Part shown: positions 10,445-21,949 of the stretch, in pieces
Numbering within the stretch: position 1 is the first letter of the stretch
How the letters are laid out: the number at the start of each line of letters is the position of its first letter
Source of the DNA: Dreissena polymorpha
Taxonomy: Eukaryota; Mollusca; Bivalvia; Myida; Dreissenidae
Assembly (NCBI RefSeq): GCF_020536995.1
Contig: NC_068357.1
Location: forward strand, 122,589,640 to 122,653,639
Direction of reading: 5' to 3'
Length of the DNA stretch: 64,000 nt
Position numbers and translations under genes: made by a program
Notes under the pieces: model-generated
What the model was told of the DNA's origin: nothing
Seen by the model: the letters and a program-made list of their open reading frames with translations, nothing else
The model's database searches: none

Positions 10445-13400
10445 GTTGGTAATTGTTTACGTAGTTATATTATGATTTTACTATAAAGTATGTATAAAGA
10501 AATTAAACTCAATGTCCTTTATGCTTAACATTGTGGAAAATCACGTGTCCGAAATTTTATTTCCGAATATGAGATTTCAGCCACAAACTGAAGGTTATTT
10601 TATCGATAATTGTGGCATTTACAGCAACTTTTGTTTTTCAGGTTTTGAACAATGGTTAAAAAAGATTCAACTTCTTTAAATATTACTGACGTTGTTTTTA
10701 AGAATCAATAATACCCAGAAAAATATCAATGTCATAAGGCACAGGTACTTGAAAAAAATCTTTGGTCCGTATATATATAATAAGAGTAAAGGTATCCAAC
10801 GATGATTTCACAGGTGTATTGAATAACACAATGCAACATGAAAGATCAAACAATGCACACATTGAAACTATAGCAAAGTTCTTGTTTTATTGTGAAAAAT
10901 CGAACGAATCGCTTTCATTCATTAGTGACAGCTGGACGTCCGGAATTACACACTACGATGTTGGGGTCATATTTGTAAAACTTTTAGCTGTTTGGACATA
11001 CTTGATGGATTTTCATCAAATAAAAGATGTTTTATCATAGATGGACACTTCCTGCTGGCAACCACAACGACATATGTGTGCATTGTTTGATCTTTCATGT
11101 TGTTGCATTGTGTTATTCAATACATCTGTGAAATCATTGTTGGATACCTTTACTCGTATTATATATATATATATAAGGACCAATTTTTTTTTTCAAGTAC
11201 CTGTGTCTTAAGACTTAGAGAAAAGTTAGAAGGTAAGTTAGGCTGAATTGGTCAAGTTACCCCCGGGTACTACTTCCCCGTACCCTGGATACTTTGAAGT
11301 ATACTTCACCGTACACCTATTTTCAAATGATACTTTTGGGTACCCTGGTATACTTATTGGTTTCCCCATCTTTCCTAAAAAACATAAAATTGTACCCAAT
11401 TTTTTTGCTTCATTGGAAAAGTAGGGTTAACCAGTACTGTATAAAGAAAAAAAAAGCTGCTCTTTATTATAGACACACTTTAAACACTGAAAGAAAAATG
11501 CAAAATATCCATGTCTCTCTGTAAGAAAAGTTGAGCACATTGTCTTTGGACAGCTCTTTATGATGTTTGATTGTATTTTATGTTTGATTGTATTTTATGT
11601 CATTTTTGTGTCTACAGAAAAGAAATAACACCCCATTTGATAAAGTTGTATATAAACCTTGTTTAAAAACTATTAACACATCCAACCTTTTTACTTTGTT
11701 TGAACTTCGTTTGATGGTATGAAAAGAATGCCAGGAACAAGACGAAATAGAACAAGTTTATTTGCATGGCACAAAACCTGACATTTTCGCCAAGCCTCAT
11801 GGATAAGGTTTTCTTAACCTAAATGTAGTATAATAAACTGTTCTGCAATAACCCATTTATGCCTAGCCTCTAGAAAAAAGGCCTTGGCAAACAGCGTAGG
11901 CCCAGATGAGACGCCGCATGATGCGGCGTCTCATCTGGGTCTGCGCTGTTTGCTATAAGGAATTTCTGTAAGAAATATTCTGAATAAAGAAATAAATATA
12001 CTAGACATCCCTAATTATGGAAATAAAATGATCCAATTTAGAAGGATGGGAGAGTCCACTAGGCATAATGGGTTAAACACTAACATAATATTCTCTATTT
12101 ATGATTGCAGAGGAGCTAATGAGGCACTTCTACAAATTTGGAGGTGTTACTGACGCCATGGTTATAAGGGTATGGTGTTTCATTTTTTGAACTTAAAAAA
12201 AAATACCAGTATACCAGTACTGTATATTGTATTACACGTATAGTTTGAAGAATTTCACTCATTTAACTTTTAAGCTCACCTGAGAATAATTTTTCATGGT
12301 GAGCTTTTGTTAGCGCTTTTTGTACCGTTTGCATTGTCCACCGTCAATATTTAACTTGTTAACCCTTTGCATGCTGGGAAATTTGTCTTTGCTAAAATGT
12401 CGTCTGCTGAGTTTCTTAAATTAGCATTTCTTCCATTTTTTTCAAAAAATACTATCAGAATAGCAAACAGTTTGGATCCTGATGACATACCCATAGCCAG
12501 GGGGTGTGTTTGGTGCATTTGGACCCAATGTTTTTTGATGAGTAAAAAATATATTTGAACTATAAGATGCACCAAACTTTATTCGACGCAAAAACAATTA
12601 TTTATCTTTTCCCAGAACCCAGTGAGTCTTCGTATTTAAGCGTTACAATAATGTTGAATTTAATATGCTACCGACAGGAAAGAGAGAACATTTTAGATTA
12701 TTATTAACGGAATGGTATGCCAGCTTCCGAAAATGACGGAAATCAAAAGACACCCGTTGACTATTGCCGAAGGCTAATCAGTCACTGGTTAATAATGTTG
12801 CATTGTACCACGATTTGTATGTATGTATGTACATGTATTTATTTTGACCTTGCGGTCAAGGATGACCCATGAAAGTGCAAGCACTTATTTCCAATGGGGT
12901 CCTTTGGTTTTGCTGAAGAGACAGCAAGCAGAAGAGACAGTATTGGGATACAAGGAATCCGGGTGCAATACCCTAGCTCTTTGCGAATAGATACCTTGGT
13001 TCTTTTACGTGCTCAGTGTATAGCACCGATACACGCGAGAATTACCTGGGTTTCATACCAGTACATCTCTAGTTGGGTGGGAAACACTTGAAGCATTTCT
13101 GAAATTTCCAGTGCCCCGGCCAGGATTTGAACCGGGGACCTCTGGAATGGTAGACCAGAGTGTTACCACTCGACCACCGCATCACCATTTATAACAATTA
13201 ACGATTGTACACAGCATTTTCGATAGACTGCGTTGTCTTTTGTCTTTTTGTTATATCCCCGTACAACCATTCACCTTAAGACAGGATAATTTTTTTGTTG
13301 TTGTATGGCAAGAAAACAAATCATTTTTTCAAAGCAATGTAGCTTTTTTGTAGTTTACCAATTTCTTATGGCATCTGTTCTGCTCCACATACAGAACTGC

Positions 13401-15439
13401 CTACAATGTTTTAATTATGTCAAACTTGACACTAGGAAATAGGCCATACTCTGAAACAGTTGTTATAATGAATTTAAAACGTTATAACATATATTATTAG
13501 GTGGACGTTAACGTTAAATATTCATTAACTGTGACGCATTTCTGAACATACGGCCAAATTTTTTTTTTCAAAGTCCTGTTATACATTTATAAGGGCTTTG
13601 AGACGATAGGACCAGTAGTTTGTGATTAAAGGGTCTTTATAAGCCTTAATTGTTGTATTTTTAAATTCGTTTGGAAAATGATAACTAATTTGTTAAAAAT
13701 AATTTCAAAAAATACAAGTTACCAGTTATAAACTTTTTATTTATGTTTAGTATTGATGCAGATTAGAGAAGACCCAGTTTTGTTAATCAGTGTTTGTTGT
13801 ACAAAACACTATTCGCACGTTTAGAGCAATGCTAGGCTCGGGTACTATCCATAGTAGCAGACAAACAGTTGTTTTGAAAAAAGTCAAATTTTTCCTTTTA
13901 ATTTGCTTGATTTAGGAATGGTAGAATTTTGGAATGGTAAAATACACCAATGTTATCAAGATTCCAATAAATAATGATATTGTATACCATTCTTATTGTT
14001 GATTTTATAAAAAAAAATGTGTCTAGAAATTGAAATATTTATGTTTCATTTATCATTACATGTCATGTACTTTCATGATTTTGATCTCTACCTTATCAGA
14101 ATAGTTAGGTTTCTTAAGGTCACAGGTGAGCGGCTTAGGGCACATGGTCTTCTTGTGTTATTTAGTACTTGTACATTTCAAATTAAAAATTGTTTTGTCA
14201 AGAGATCACAATATAAAACAAATATGACAATTTATTTTCTGGACCAAATGAACATAATTGAGCCGTGTCTTTCGAAAATGAGTTTTAAATGGGACATACG
14301 TATTTAGTGTTTAGACCATTTTGCACTTCGCACATGCTGGTAAAGAGCTACCCTGTCTGTTATCCCTTTCCCACTAAGAAGCAACATGAAAATGGCTTTG
14401 TGCAAACAGCATAAAATCAAAACAGCCTGCCAGTAACTCGCAGTCTGTTCTGGTGTTATGCTGTTTGCTGCTCATCAGTATCTTAGGTTTGGAGATGAAG
14501 CCTTTAAAACTTGAATCTAGTAAGAAAGGTCTTTAATTAAATTTAACTTTCTAAGGGACTACAAATGCGTTAAAATACGTATCTAAGTGTTAAAGGGTTA
14601 TAAAGTCAAGCAAGGTGTCATGGTCTCATAAGTGGCCATCATGATGCAGAAGAATATCTGGAACTGCACTGTTCTGATATGTCATGATAAGACCCATTTT
14701 AGCATGACACATGTCATAAAGAGCTCTAGTTGATTTACAAAATGGTTGTGCACATTTCATGGTCTTCCAGGACTCATACACAGGGATGCCCAAAGGTTTT
14801 GGGTTTGTGTACTTCAGAGACGAGTCTTGCATGAATAAAGCACTTGCGGAGGCTAAACAGCGGGCAGCAGACGGCTCTATGGTAATGCTGGATAAGGTGT
14901 AGTCATCCCATGCTATTTTTAACAATTTTGGGAATAGGCCGAGTCCCTTTTTATTCGGAAAAATTGCATCGATTTGGCTAAAATTGGGACATTGTTGTTG
15001 ATTTTTTGTAAGAAAATACCTTTAAATTGAGACTTGAAGTGATTTCAATATTACATTGACCAAGGTTCAACTAATAGCGCTTGATTTGAGATAAATTAAA
15101 TGTTGAGACTTATTTAAAAAAAAATGCCCACATATATTGCATGGATTAAATGTGGAATCAAATTTAACAACCAAACATGTCTGTTTCTCTGCTAAATATC
15201 TCAATACCAGATTTACCTAAATAAGTTTTTTATTGAACATGAAACAAGATTACATGTAAAATGTGAAAATTATTGATATGAACTAAGGTCATCAATATTT
15301 GCTTTTCTTTAAAGTGGATACTAATAACATGTATTGTCTTTTTGCAGTGGACAGTCGCTAAAAGGACTGGAGTAATTACAAATAAAAAAAATAAGGTAAA
15401 ATGGAAATTATGGGTAAATGTTTTGGCTTAATAGTACAC

Positions 15440-15510
<71 letters not shown>

Positions 15511-17687
15511 GAAAAAACTGTTATTAAAAATTTCATAGTTGCATAATATATAACAGAACATGCCTTTCAGTATTAGCTCTACTTTGTACCAAATAGTCTC
15601 TGTTTTACTACTCATTCAAATGTCGGTGTTGAAGTCTTTTTAATGTTCTGGCTAAGATAAACTGCACAGTCTTGAATTTCTTTCCAAGTCACTGTTTCTA
15701 CTACAGGTATTCAATTGAAACTTCTTAAATGGTTGAGGTCACTGACTAATACATATAGTTCTGACCTGCAATTTAGCAGAATTATCCCTATTTTGTAGAG
15801 AAGGTTTATGCATTTTCGACTTTAAATTTACATTTAAATACTATTAATATATTCAAATAAAAAATGCCTTTATTATCATTTTATCAGATGAGTGACAGAA
15901 AATGAAAATAATACTATGGAAGTGGAAGAATAGCAGAGCACCCTGTCTTAGGAAAGCTCTTGTTTTAATCCATCTTACATTTGTAACTACCTTCTGACTA
16001 CATTATTTGATAAGTGCTAAATCAGGAGTCAGGATCATGTGCCTGTTGGGTTTTCCCAATTAAACGTTAATGGATATAACACACCGATAAGTGCTGCTTT
16101 TTTTCAAATTACTATTTAAAACAATTGTTAGCCTGACTTTTTCAGAGAAAATCTGAGGTATTGTCATAGCCATCTCGTCGTGGTCATAGCCATCTCGTCG
16201 TGTCTTCCGAGTCATGCTAAAACCTGAACATTTTGTTAAGGTTTTGAACATGGGCTCTAAAATCAAATTGCTTCCATCTACAACTTTGAAACTTCATATG
16301 TAGATGCACCTTGATGAGTTTTACACGCCACACCCATTTTTGGGTCACTATGTCAAAAGTAAAGGTCACTGTGACCTTTAAAAAACAAACAAATTCTGAC
16401 AAGCTTTCATTTATTCAAAACTGCACCCGTAGCCGAGCGTGGCACCAGTATTGCGGTGCTCTTGTTAATAAGAATTTAAACAAGTGCATAAAAGAAAGAT
16501 TTTTATGCTGCTCATGGCAATGTGAAATACATGAGAATTCTTTTATTTAAAAAGCCTGTGTTCTTGTTAAAAAATTCCACATACTGCACAACTATTCGTC
16601 ATGCAACGTGAAATTTTGTCACCAATTTTAGACATATTCAAGGATTTTTTTTTATACCTTAATATATTGGCACAAACTGCAAGAAAAACTGTTTTTTAAT
16701 GCACTAAAGATTTTTGCAAATTTATTTCAATAAGTTGAGATATTTGCAAAAATAAAGTACTTAATGATGTGTTCACATTCTGTCCAGCCCGTGTGTAATC
16801 CCTTGAAAACCCTGTTTATTCTGCACCCTGTAATATTAAAAGCTATCTTTTCTGGAAAAATACTGTCAAGGAATAATATTGTCCTCGGGGTCATATACTT
16901 AAAATTCATTTGAGTAGTCCTTATGTTAACATAAATATAATATTTTAACAGAAAAAAAGACATTTATGCAAATAATTGAGTCGTGTTCTGAGGAAACTGG
17001 GCATAATGCCTGTGCGTAAAGTGTCGTCCCAGATTAGCCTGTGCAGTCCGCACAAGCTAATCAGGGACGACACATTCCGCCTAAACAAGATTTTCCGTAA
17101 GAAGGGACATCCTTTAAACGAAAAATACCATAAAAGTGGAAAGTGTCGTCCCTGATTAGCATGTGCGGACTGCACATGAATTAAGCCCGGTTTTCACAGA
17201 ATGCGACATAATTGTGGAACCAAGTTCTCTGTATACTCGGAACTCGATTGTTATGCTTGTTGCACCATCATAAAGCTCATACATAATGTAAGGTTGCTTT
17301 TCTTTGAAGTGAAATGATTAAATCATGCAGCCCTGTGCACCATTATTTAAGCCTCTTTCTGGGAAAACTGGGCTTAATGCATGTGCATGAGGTGTTGTCC
17401 CAGATAAGCCTGTGCATTCCATACAGGCTATAAGGGAAGATAATGTCTGCTTCTAAATGAAAAACCGGTTTGGGCTGAAATTGTGTCCATGATTAGCCTG
17501 TGGGGACTACACAGGCTTATCTGGGACAACAAGTTACCCTTATGCATTAGGCCCAGTTTCCTCAAAAGACGGCACAATTTATGTCACCGTCTTTTGCAAT
17601 TTTCAGACAGGGGACAAAGAAGAGGCAGAATCCCACTTGGAGGATTTGCCTGAAGAAGAATTGCATACGAAACCTATATCATCTTGA
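10387..17687 (+). CDS. SLIRP: SLIRP-like single-RRM RNA-binding protein (whole gene, 5 exons)
   Basis: Exons 10387-10444, 12111-12169, 14771-14881, 15348-15395 and 17607-17687 join in frame into 118 residues. The protein is almost only one RRM: RNP2 LYVKGL at residues 8-13 and RNP1 KGFGFVYF at about 47-54. A short acidic tail ends it (KEEAESHLEDLPEEEL). All introns have GT/AG ends and agreeing phases (1,0,0,0). A small RRM protein with PW after RNP2 and a charged tail is most like SLIRP, the mitochondrial partner of LRPPRC that stabilises mitochondrial mRNAs. The N-terminus is short (seven residues before RNP2), so a classical mitochondrial presequence is not obvious. Other small RRM proteins (RBM or hnRNP type) are alternatives; the RRM call is much surer than the SLIRP name. 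Introns carry MITEs, a SINE and (TA)n. Confidence 0.75.
10731..11214. mobile_element. foldback element with ~130-bp inverted arms
   Basis: Left arm 10731-10861 and right arm about 11075-11214 are inverted copies; both contain GGTATCCAAC or its complement, the ATATATAT block and CAAGTACCTGTG. The unique centre of about 210 bp holds a reading frame with SDSWTS that I cannot assign. It lies in intron 1 of the RRM gene. Confidence 0.75.
11215..11849. other. intron 1, unassigned repeat-like sequence
   Basis: Short GTACCC-type motifs recur (11255-11350). No exon or nameable element. Confidence 0.3.
11852..12078. mobile_element. MITE family C, copy 1
   Basis: Ends TAACCCATTTATGCCTAG and CTAGGCATAATGGGTTA are inverted. 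An internal perfect palindrome (AGACGCCGCATGATGCGGCG) sits inside CAAACAGCG...CGCTGTTTG. A second, near-identical copy is at 19981-20206. The right end is about 30 bp from the RRM exon 2. Confidence 0.8.
12111..12169 (+). CDS. SLIRP: RRM gene exon 2
   Basis: Acceptor TTGCAG at 12105-12110. Completes GAG and encodes ELMRHFYKFGGVTDAMVIR, the helix 1 to strand 2 segment of an RRM. Donor GTATGG. Phase 0 exit. Confidence 0.75.
12290..12620. repeat. probable interspersed repeat
   Basis: Begins with AGCTCACCTGAG and contains TTAACCCTTTGCATGCTGGG, sequence types I associate with dispersed mollusc repeats. Boundaries are uncertain and it is non-coding despite short frames on both strands. Confidence 0.35.
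12818..13187 (-). mobile_element. tRNA-derived SINE
   Basis: Read on the minus strand it starts with a tRNA-like head: A box TGGTCGAGTGG (complement of 13166-13176) and B box GGTTCAAATCC (complement of 13123-13133). A body with GCACGTAAAAGAACC follows, then a simple ATACATACATAC tail at about 12820-12840. The acceptor stem does not pair, so it is not a working tRNA gene. It lies in intron 2 of the RRM gene, antisense to it. Confidence 0.75.
13190..14350. other. intron 2, nothing recognised
   Basis: AT-rich sequence without an exon, RNA gene or repeat I can name. Confidence 0.4.
14357..14599. mobile_element. MITE family B, copy 1
   Basis: About 240 bp from ATCCCTTTCCCACT to TGTTAAAGGGTTAT, with conserved AAACAGCATAAAA, CTCGCAGTCTGTT and CTAAGGGACTACAAATG segments. 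Copies 2 and 3 are at 17882-18121 and 19710-19950. Confidence 0.7.
14771..14881 (+). CDS. SLIRP: RRM gene exon 3 (RNP1)
   Basis: Acceptor CTTCCAG at 14764-14770. Encodes DSYTGMPKGFGFVYFRDES and the following helix 2, ending ADGSM. Contains RNP1 KGFGFVYF. 111 nt, phase 0 at both ends; donor GTAATG. Confidence 0.8.
15348..15395 (+). CDS. SLIRP: RRM gene exon 4
   Basis: Acceptor TTTTTGCAG. Encodes WTVAKRTGVITNKKNK, the last RRM strand and a basic stretch. 48 nt, phase 0 at both ends; donor GTAAAA. Confidence 0.7.
15437..15509. repeat. (TA)n microsatellite
   Basis: About 36 TA units with two early interruptions (ACATATATACATA). In intron 4 of the RRM gene. Confidence 0.95.
16040..16470 (-). repeat. 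interspersed repeat, minus-oriented copy
   Basis: Shares CATTTATTCAAAACTGCACC, AAAGGTCACTGTGACC and AACTTTGAAACTTCATATG with the plus-oriented copy at 30541-30873. The terminal boundary GCACCAGTATTGCGGTGCTCTTG is the complement of that copy's start. Confidence 0.6.
16986..17206. mobile_element. MITE family A, copy 1
   Basis: Palindromic element of about 220 bp: AAACTGGGCATAATGCCTGT at the left, AATTAAGCCCGGTTTTCACA at the right. Inside are two copies of the module CCCAGATTAGCCTGTGCAG / CCCTGATTAGC...GCGGACTGCACA in opposite orientation. It is the most abundant repeat family of the window. Confidence 0.85.
17351..17575. mobile_element. MITE family A, copy 2
   Basis: Same terminal and internal modules as copy 1 (GGGAAAACTGGGCTTAATGC at left, AGGCCCAGTTTCC at right). 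In the RRM gene's intron 4, about 30 bp upstream of exon 5. Confidence 0.85.
17607..17687 (+). CDS. SLIRP: RRM gene exon 5 (stop codon)
   Basis: Acceptor ATTTTCAG at 17599-17606. Encodes the acidic tail TGDKEEAESHLEDLPEEE and ends HTKPISS, with TGA at 17685-17687. Confidence 0.7.
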   Translation, partial: TGDKEEAESHLEDLPEEELHTKPISS

Positions 17688-17710
17688 AACTTTTGTGTTA
17701 CTTTTATTTT

Positions 17711-17716
17711 AATAAA
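17711..17716 (+). terminator. polyadenylation signal AATAAA
   Basis: AATAAA 24 nt after the stop codon of the RRM gene, followed by T-rich sequence. It supports this as the true last exon. Confidence 0.7.
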
Positions 17717-17881
17717 TGTTTGTATACTTGTCGATTTTTTTTCGTTACTTTAAAAATCATGATCTGATGTGTTATTTATTGGGCAACTTTTGACAGGTAT
17801 CTCTTACATCTCTTCAATAATTTAGAAACAGTAAACATCACAATGAACTCTCTGGCTTTGTGTAAACGGACCAGTCAACCT

Positions 17882-18121
17882 TTAACCCTTTCATACTCAG
17901 AGGCAAAGTGATAATGGCTATGTGCAAACAGCACAAAACCAGAACAGCCTGCAAGTAAATCGCAGTCTGTTCAGGTTTTATGCTGTTTCCTGCTCATCAG
18001 TGTCTAAGGGTTGGAAATGAAGCCTTTAAAGCTGGAATCTAGTAAGAAAGGTATTTAATTAAAAATAACTTTCTAAGGGACTACAAATGCATCAAAATAC
18101 GTATCCGAGTGGTAAAGGGTT
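17882..18121. mobile_element. MITE family B, copy 2
   Basis: AACCCTTTCATACTCAG at left and GTGGTAAAGGGTTAA at right, with the family's AAACAGCACAAAACCAGAA and CTAAGGGACTACAAATG segments. Confidence 0.75.
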
Positions 18122-18495
18122 AAACAACAGGACACTTTCTAGCCTTGTATTAAAGGACCAGTCAGCCCTCAAACATACAGGAAACTGAAGCTGTATGCAA
18201 ATCTCTGAAATAAGAAAAAAATTACACTGCATATCTGATACATAATAAGCCAAGTCACAACATGTGGCATATGCCTCCGAAGAATAAGTTAAAACAGTCA
18301 AAACATGGTTGATCTATACTTTACAGCGAGGCAGTACATTACTGAACAAGGAACTGGATAAAAAATTAATCATGTAAAGTTGAAAAGCAAAGAAGAAAAT
18401 TAATGAATTGACCTTGAATTGTGATTTTGAGCTTTATCAAAGGGGAATTGAAGTTGTACGCCACACATTTTCTGGTCAAGAGTTATTTAAAAATG

Positions 18496-18752
18496 AGCCC
18501 TGGTCTTTGAAAAAGGGTTTAATTCATGTGCTTAAAGTGTTGTCCCAGATTAGCCTGTGCATTCCGCACAGGCTAATCAGGGACAACAATTTCCGTGTTT
18601 ATGATATTTTCTGTTTAAAGAAAGTGTCTTCTTAGCAAAAATCCAGATTTGGCCGAAAGTGTCGTCCCTGATTGGCCTGTGCGGACTGCACAGGCTTATC
18701 TGGGACGACACTTTACGCACATGCATTAAACCCATTTTTCACAGAGCATGGT
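18496..18752. mobile_element. MITE family A, copy 3
   Basis: Well-preserved copy with GCCTGTGCATTCCGCACAGG and GGCCTGTGCGGACTGCACAG as inverted inner modules and GGGACGACACTTTACGCACA near the right end. Confidence 0.85.
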
Positions 18753-19530
18753 TTAAATGCTTACAGGCATTTAAGTTACAGAGCATAAATGAAAATTAAT
18801 GACCATTGACCTAATGACCTTGAATTGTGACCTTGCCCTTCATTGAGGAGTGTGAGCTATACACTTCTAAATGTCAAGTGATGAGCAATTAATCAAACTT
18901 CAAATGCTTTGGCTTTGCATTATTTGTTTTAAGGAATTGAACACATAATTGATACACCAGATTAAAGCATGAAAGTGTTTTCATTTATCATAAAGCAAGA
19001 TGTCCTGACAAAAAATCTTGGTATATAAATGTATCAATAGTTGCAATTTGAACAACTAATACTTGCAAGCAGTTGTTAATTTGCAGTAGACAGTTTCAAA
19101 TGATCACATGTATCATTTCGAGTCAAAATCTTGACTCCTAACTCAAACTGAGGTATTCTAGTTTGAAAAAGTGTTGCATTAGAAAAGTCTCCATGTGAGA
19201 AGCAAATTTTTCCTTTCCTTTTGAGCAAGGTCAATTTCACAAAAATGATGTCAAATGGTGAATACATACTGTCATGCATACGGTATTAAAAAGCCTTGAG
19301 GTGTTTTGTATACAAGTTTGGACAAAACCCCCACTACAAAATGGCCTGACAAAACAATTTCATTTTTGTGTGTGCAAAAAAAGGGAAAACACATGGATTA
19401 CTTGCTGGTAGTAAAATGCACTTCTTTATGGACAAGTACCGACTTTAATATTGCCATAACTGGGAATAATGTGTAGTGTCCTAGGGACATGTTTAATCAT
19501 GGCCAATTATGCAATTTAGCCACACTTTTG

Positions 19531-19710
19531 GAAAAATGGGCTTATGCATGTGCATAAAATATCATCCCAGATTAGCCTGTACAGCCTGCACAGGCTAATC
19601 AGGGACAACACTTCCTAGAATGGGTTTTCGTTTAAAAGAGACATCCTTTGAACAAATTTGGACCAGCAGACTGCACAGGCTAATTTGGGACAACACTACG
19701 CATATACATT
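19531..19710. mobile_element. MITE family A, copy 4 (shortened)
   Basis: Left module intact (GCCTGTACAGCCTGCACAGG). The right half is shortened and runs directly into family B copy 3 at about 19710. Confidence 0.7.
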
Positions 19711-19950
19711 AACCCTTTCCCATTCAGAAGCAAAGTGAAAATGGCTATGTGCAAACAGCATAAAACCAGAACAGCCTGCGAGTATCTCGCAGTCTGTTCA
19801 GGTTTTAAGCTCTTTGCTGCTCATCAGTATCTAAGGGTTTGAAATGAAGCCTTAAAAACTTGAATCGAGTAAAATACGTTTTTGATTAAATTCAACATTC
19901 TAAGGGACTACAAATGTGTCAAAATACGTATCAAAGTGGGAAAGGGTTTA
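19710..19950. mobile_element. MITE family B, copy 3
   Basis: The best copy: TTAACCCTTTCCCATTCAG at left and its complement-like GTGGGAAAGGGTTTA at right, plus CTCGCAGTCTGTTCAGG inside. Confidence 0.8.
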
Positions 19951-19980
19951 GCTTGGTTTTCACAGAGCGAGGCTGCATGT

Positions 19981-20206
19981 TAACCCATTTATGCCTAGCG
20001 TCAAGAAAAAAGGCCTTGGCAAACAGCGTAGACCCACATGAGACGCCGCATGATGCGGTGTCTCATCTGGGTCTGCGCTGTTTGCTTCAAGGAATTTCTG
20101 TAAGAAATATTCTAAATATAAAAATAAATATACTAGACATCCCTAATTTTGGAAATAAATTGATCCAATTGAGAAGGATGGGAGAGTCCACTAGGCATAA
20201 ACGAGT
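19981..20206. mobile_element. MITE family C, copy 2
   Basis: TAACCCATTTATGCCTAGCG at left and CTAGGCATAAACGAGTTAA at right, with the AGACGCCGCATGATGCGG palindrome inside. Same orientation as 11852-12078. Confidence 0.8.
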
Positions 20207-20759
20207 TAATACAAACTGTTTACCAAACAAATGACTAGAACCTCCACACTGCTTTGTCAGCTATGTTCAAAGGCTTTAAATAACTTCAGAATGAGTGGAT
20301 CACTGGCGATGAAGCATCTTTCACATCTACAATTCATTGTGATGACGTTTGCAGTCTTATCCTTTGAGAAATATGGAAGTAGTTCCGCCAACAAACTTTT
20401 TATCAATATAGACAAAATTGCAAGCAACCAACACAGCTATTCATATAGCCCTTCTGGAGTTAAATAAAAACTTGATTTTTCATAGATTAGCCTAACAAAT
20501 AAGTTAGTGGGACATCTACTGCAGATCAAATGGTTTGATTGCAATACATCTGCAAAAAAATATAGAGGCCAGGGCCCTGTCTTATAAAAGATCTTACCAC
20601 ATCTCATTTCTGACAGAAAAGTCATTCAGTTTGATCCTAAAAATAACAGATTGAAGATTGAAAAGAATTGATGGAATTGCTGAAATTTATGTGCTAAAGA
20701 AGTTTATGCTTAGAGATTATAAATCTTTCAAAAGTATTTCATAGAAAATCATAATTTCA
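20207..20759. other. nothing recognised
   Basis: Intergenic sequence between the two convergent genes; no exon or repeat named. Confidence 0.35.
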
Positions 20760-20998
20760 GCCTTGTTCTGGGAAAAACTGGGCTTAATGCATGTGTGCTA
20801 AGTGCCATCCCAGATTAGTCTGTGCAGCCAAACAGACATATCAGGGACACAACTTTTCTCTTAGACTTGATATTTGTTTAGAAGAGACTTCCTTTAATAA
20901 ACAAATTAAAAAAAAAAGCAGAACGTGTTGTCTGCACAGGCTAATCTGGGACGACACTAAGCACATGCATTAAGCTCCATTTTGCCACAGCAAGGCTA
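20760..20998. mobile_element. MITE family A, copy 5
   Basis: Degenerate copy: GGGAAAAACTGGGCTTAATG at left and AATCTGGGACGACACTAAGC near the right end. Confidence 0.75.
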
Positions 20999-21129
20999 AT
21001 TTCAATTTTGTCATAAGATCTCTAATAAAATAGGCTCCAGTACTACATGGTTCGATCCTAAAATGTTGTGTTCAAGGAGCAAATGGCAATAATAGTGACT
21101 GTTTAAATAAGTTTAAATTACTAGCAATT

Positions 21130-21225
21130 TTGACAATGTGTTACCTGGTGGTGACAACTGTTGAGCCAGTCGGGAACTTGAACCTTTCACTAACAGAGTC
21201 GGTGCTCTATCGAGCGAGTTAAAAT
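21130..21225 (-). repeat. tRNA-like (SINE) remnant
   Basis: On the minus strand: ACTCGCTCGATAGAGCACCG (A-box region) and AGGTTCAAGTTCC (B box) at roughly tRNA spacing. The acceptor stem is not recognisable. Confidence 0.4.
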
Positions 21226-21836
21226 GTCTGCTTACATATCTTATTTAGTACTGATAAACAGATTTCCAGCTTTATAATTCAAATATATAATTCTAAATAT
21301 AACAAATCTGTTATGAAGAATATTTTATTTTCACCTTAAAATCGAGCATATAAAAGTGTAGCCCATTGCAAACACATTATTTTGTCATTAAACTATGACA
21401 CAAATGCCCAAGAAAGTCAATACAAATAAGAACAAATAAAATCTTGAGAAAAAAAACAGCTCCATATTAAAACGAATCTTAAAATATTAATTTTGGTGAA
21501 GTTTGGATAAAGTTGAACAGGTTTTTTTAGAAACTGCTTTAAACGTACATTCAAAATTATTATAGCAGAAATATAACATTGTTATTATAACATTAAAGTT
21601 ATATGATAAAACATTTTCATAAAGTTTTGGATTAAAAACTTAAAGGCCTAAAGTGAAAAAAGGCTAAAATTTTACAAGTGCAAATTGTCTGAGGCAATTC
21701 CGATGATAATTCAGTATATATGTTGTTGATGACCCCAAAGTTGTCAAAGTATGGACGGACCGCAATTAGTTAGCCAACATATCTCTGTGTTGTCAATGGA
21801 TGTTTGGACAAAAACAAATTAATAGCATATAGTTTA
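21226..21836. other. nothing recognised
   Basis: AT-rich intergenic DNA without a named feature. Confidence 0.35.
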
Positions 21837-21886
21837 AGCTAAGATAGTGTACGGCTAAGATAGTGTACGGCTAAGATAGTGTCTAT
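21837..21886. repeat. short tandem repeat, ~17-bp unit x3
   Basis: GCTAAGATAGTGTACG repeats nearly three times. Confidence 0.8.
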
Positions 21887-21949
21887 GCTACATACATGGA
21901 TATACAACATGGTAAGCAACCTCTTCCAATTTATTTAAAGATATTTATT

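Noticed and set aside
10762-11040. 92-codon frame containing SDSWTS
   Set aside because: Looks faintly like hAT transposase sequence but starts inside a foldback arm and lacks any further motif; not called as a gene.
13112-13187. tRNA gene on the minus strand
   Set aside because: A and B boxes are good, but the acceptor stem does not pair and it continues into a SINE body and simple tail.
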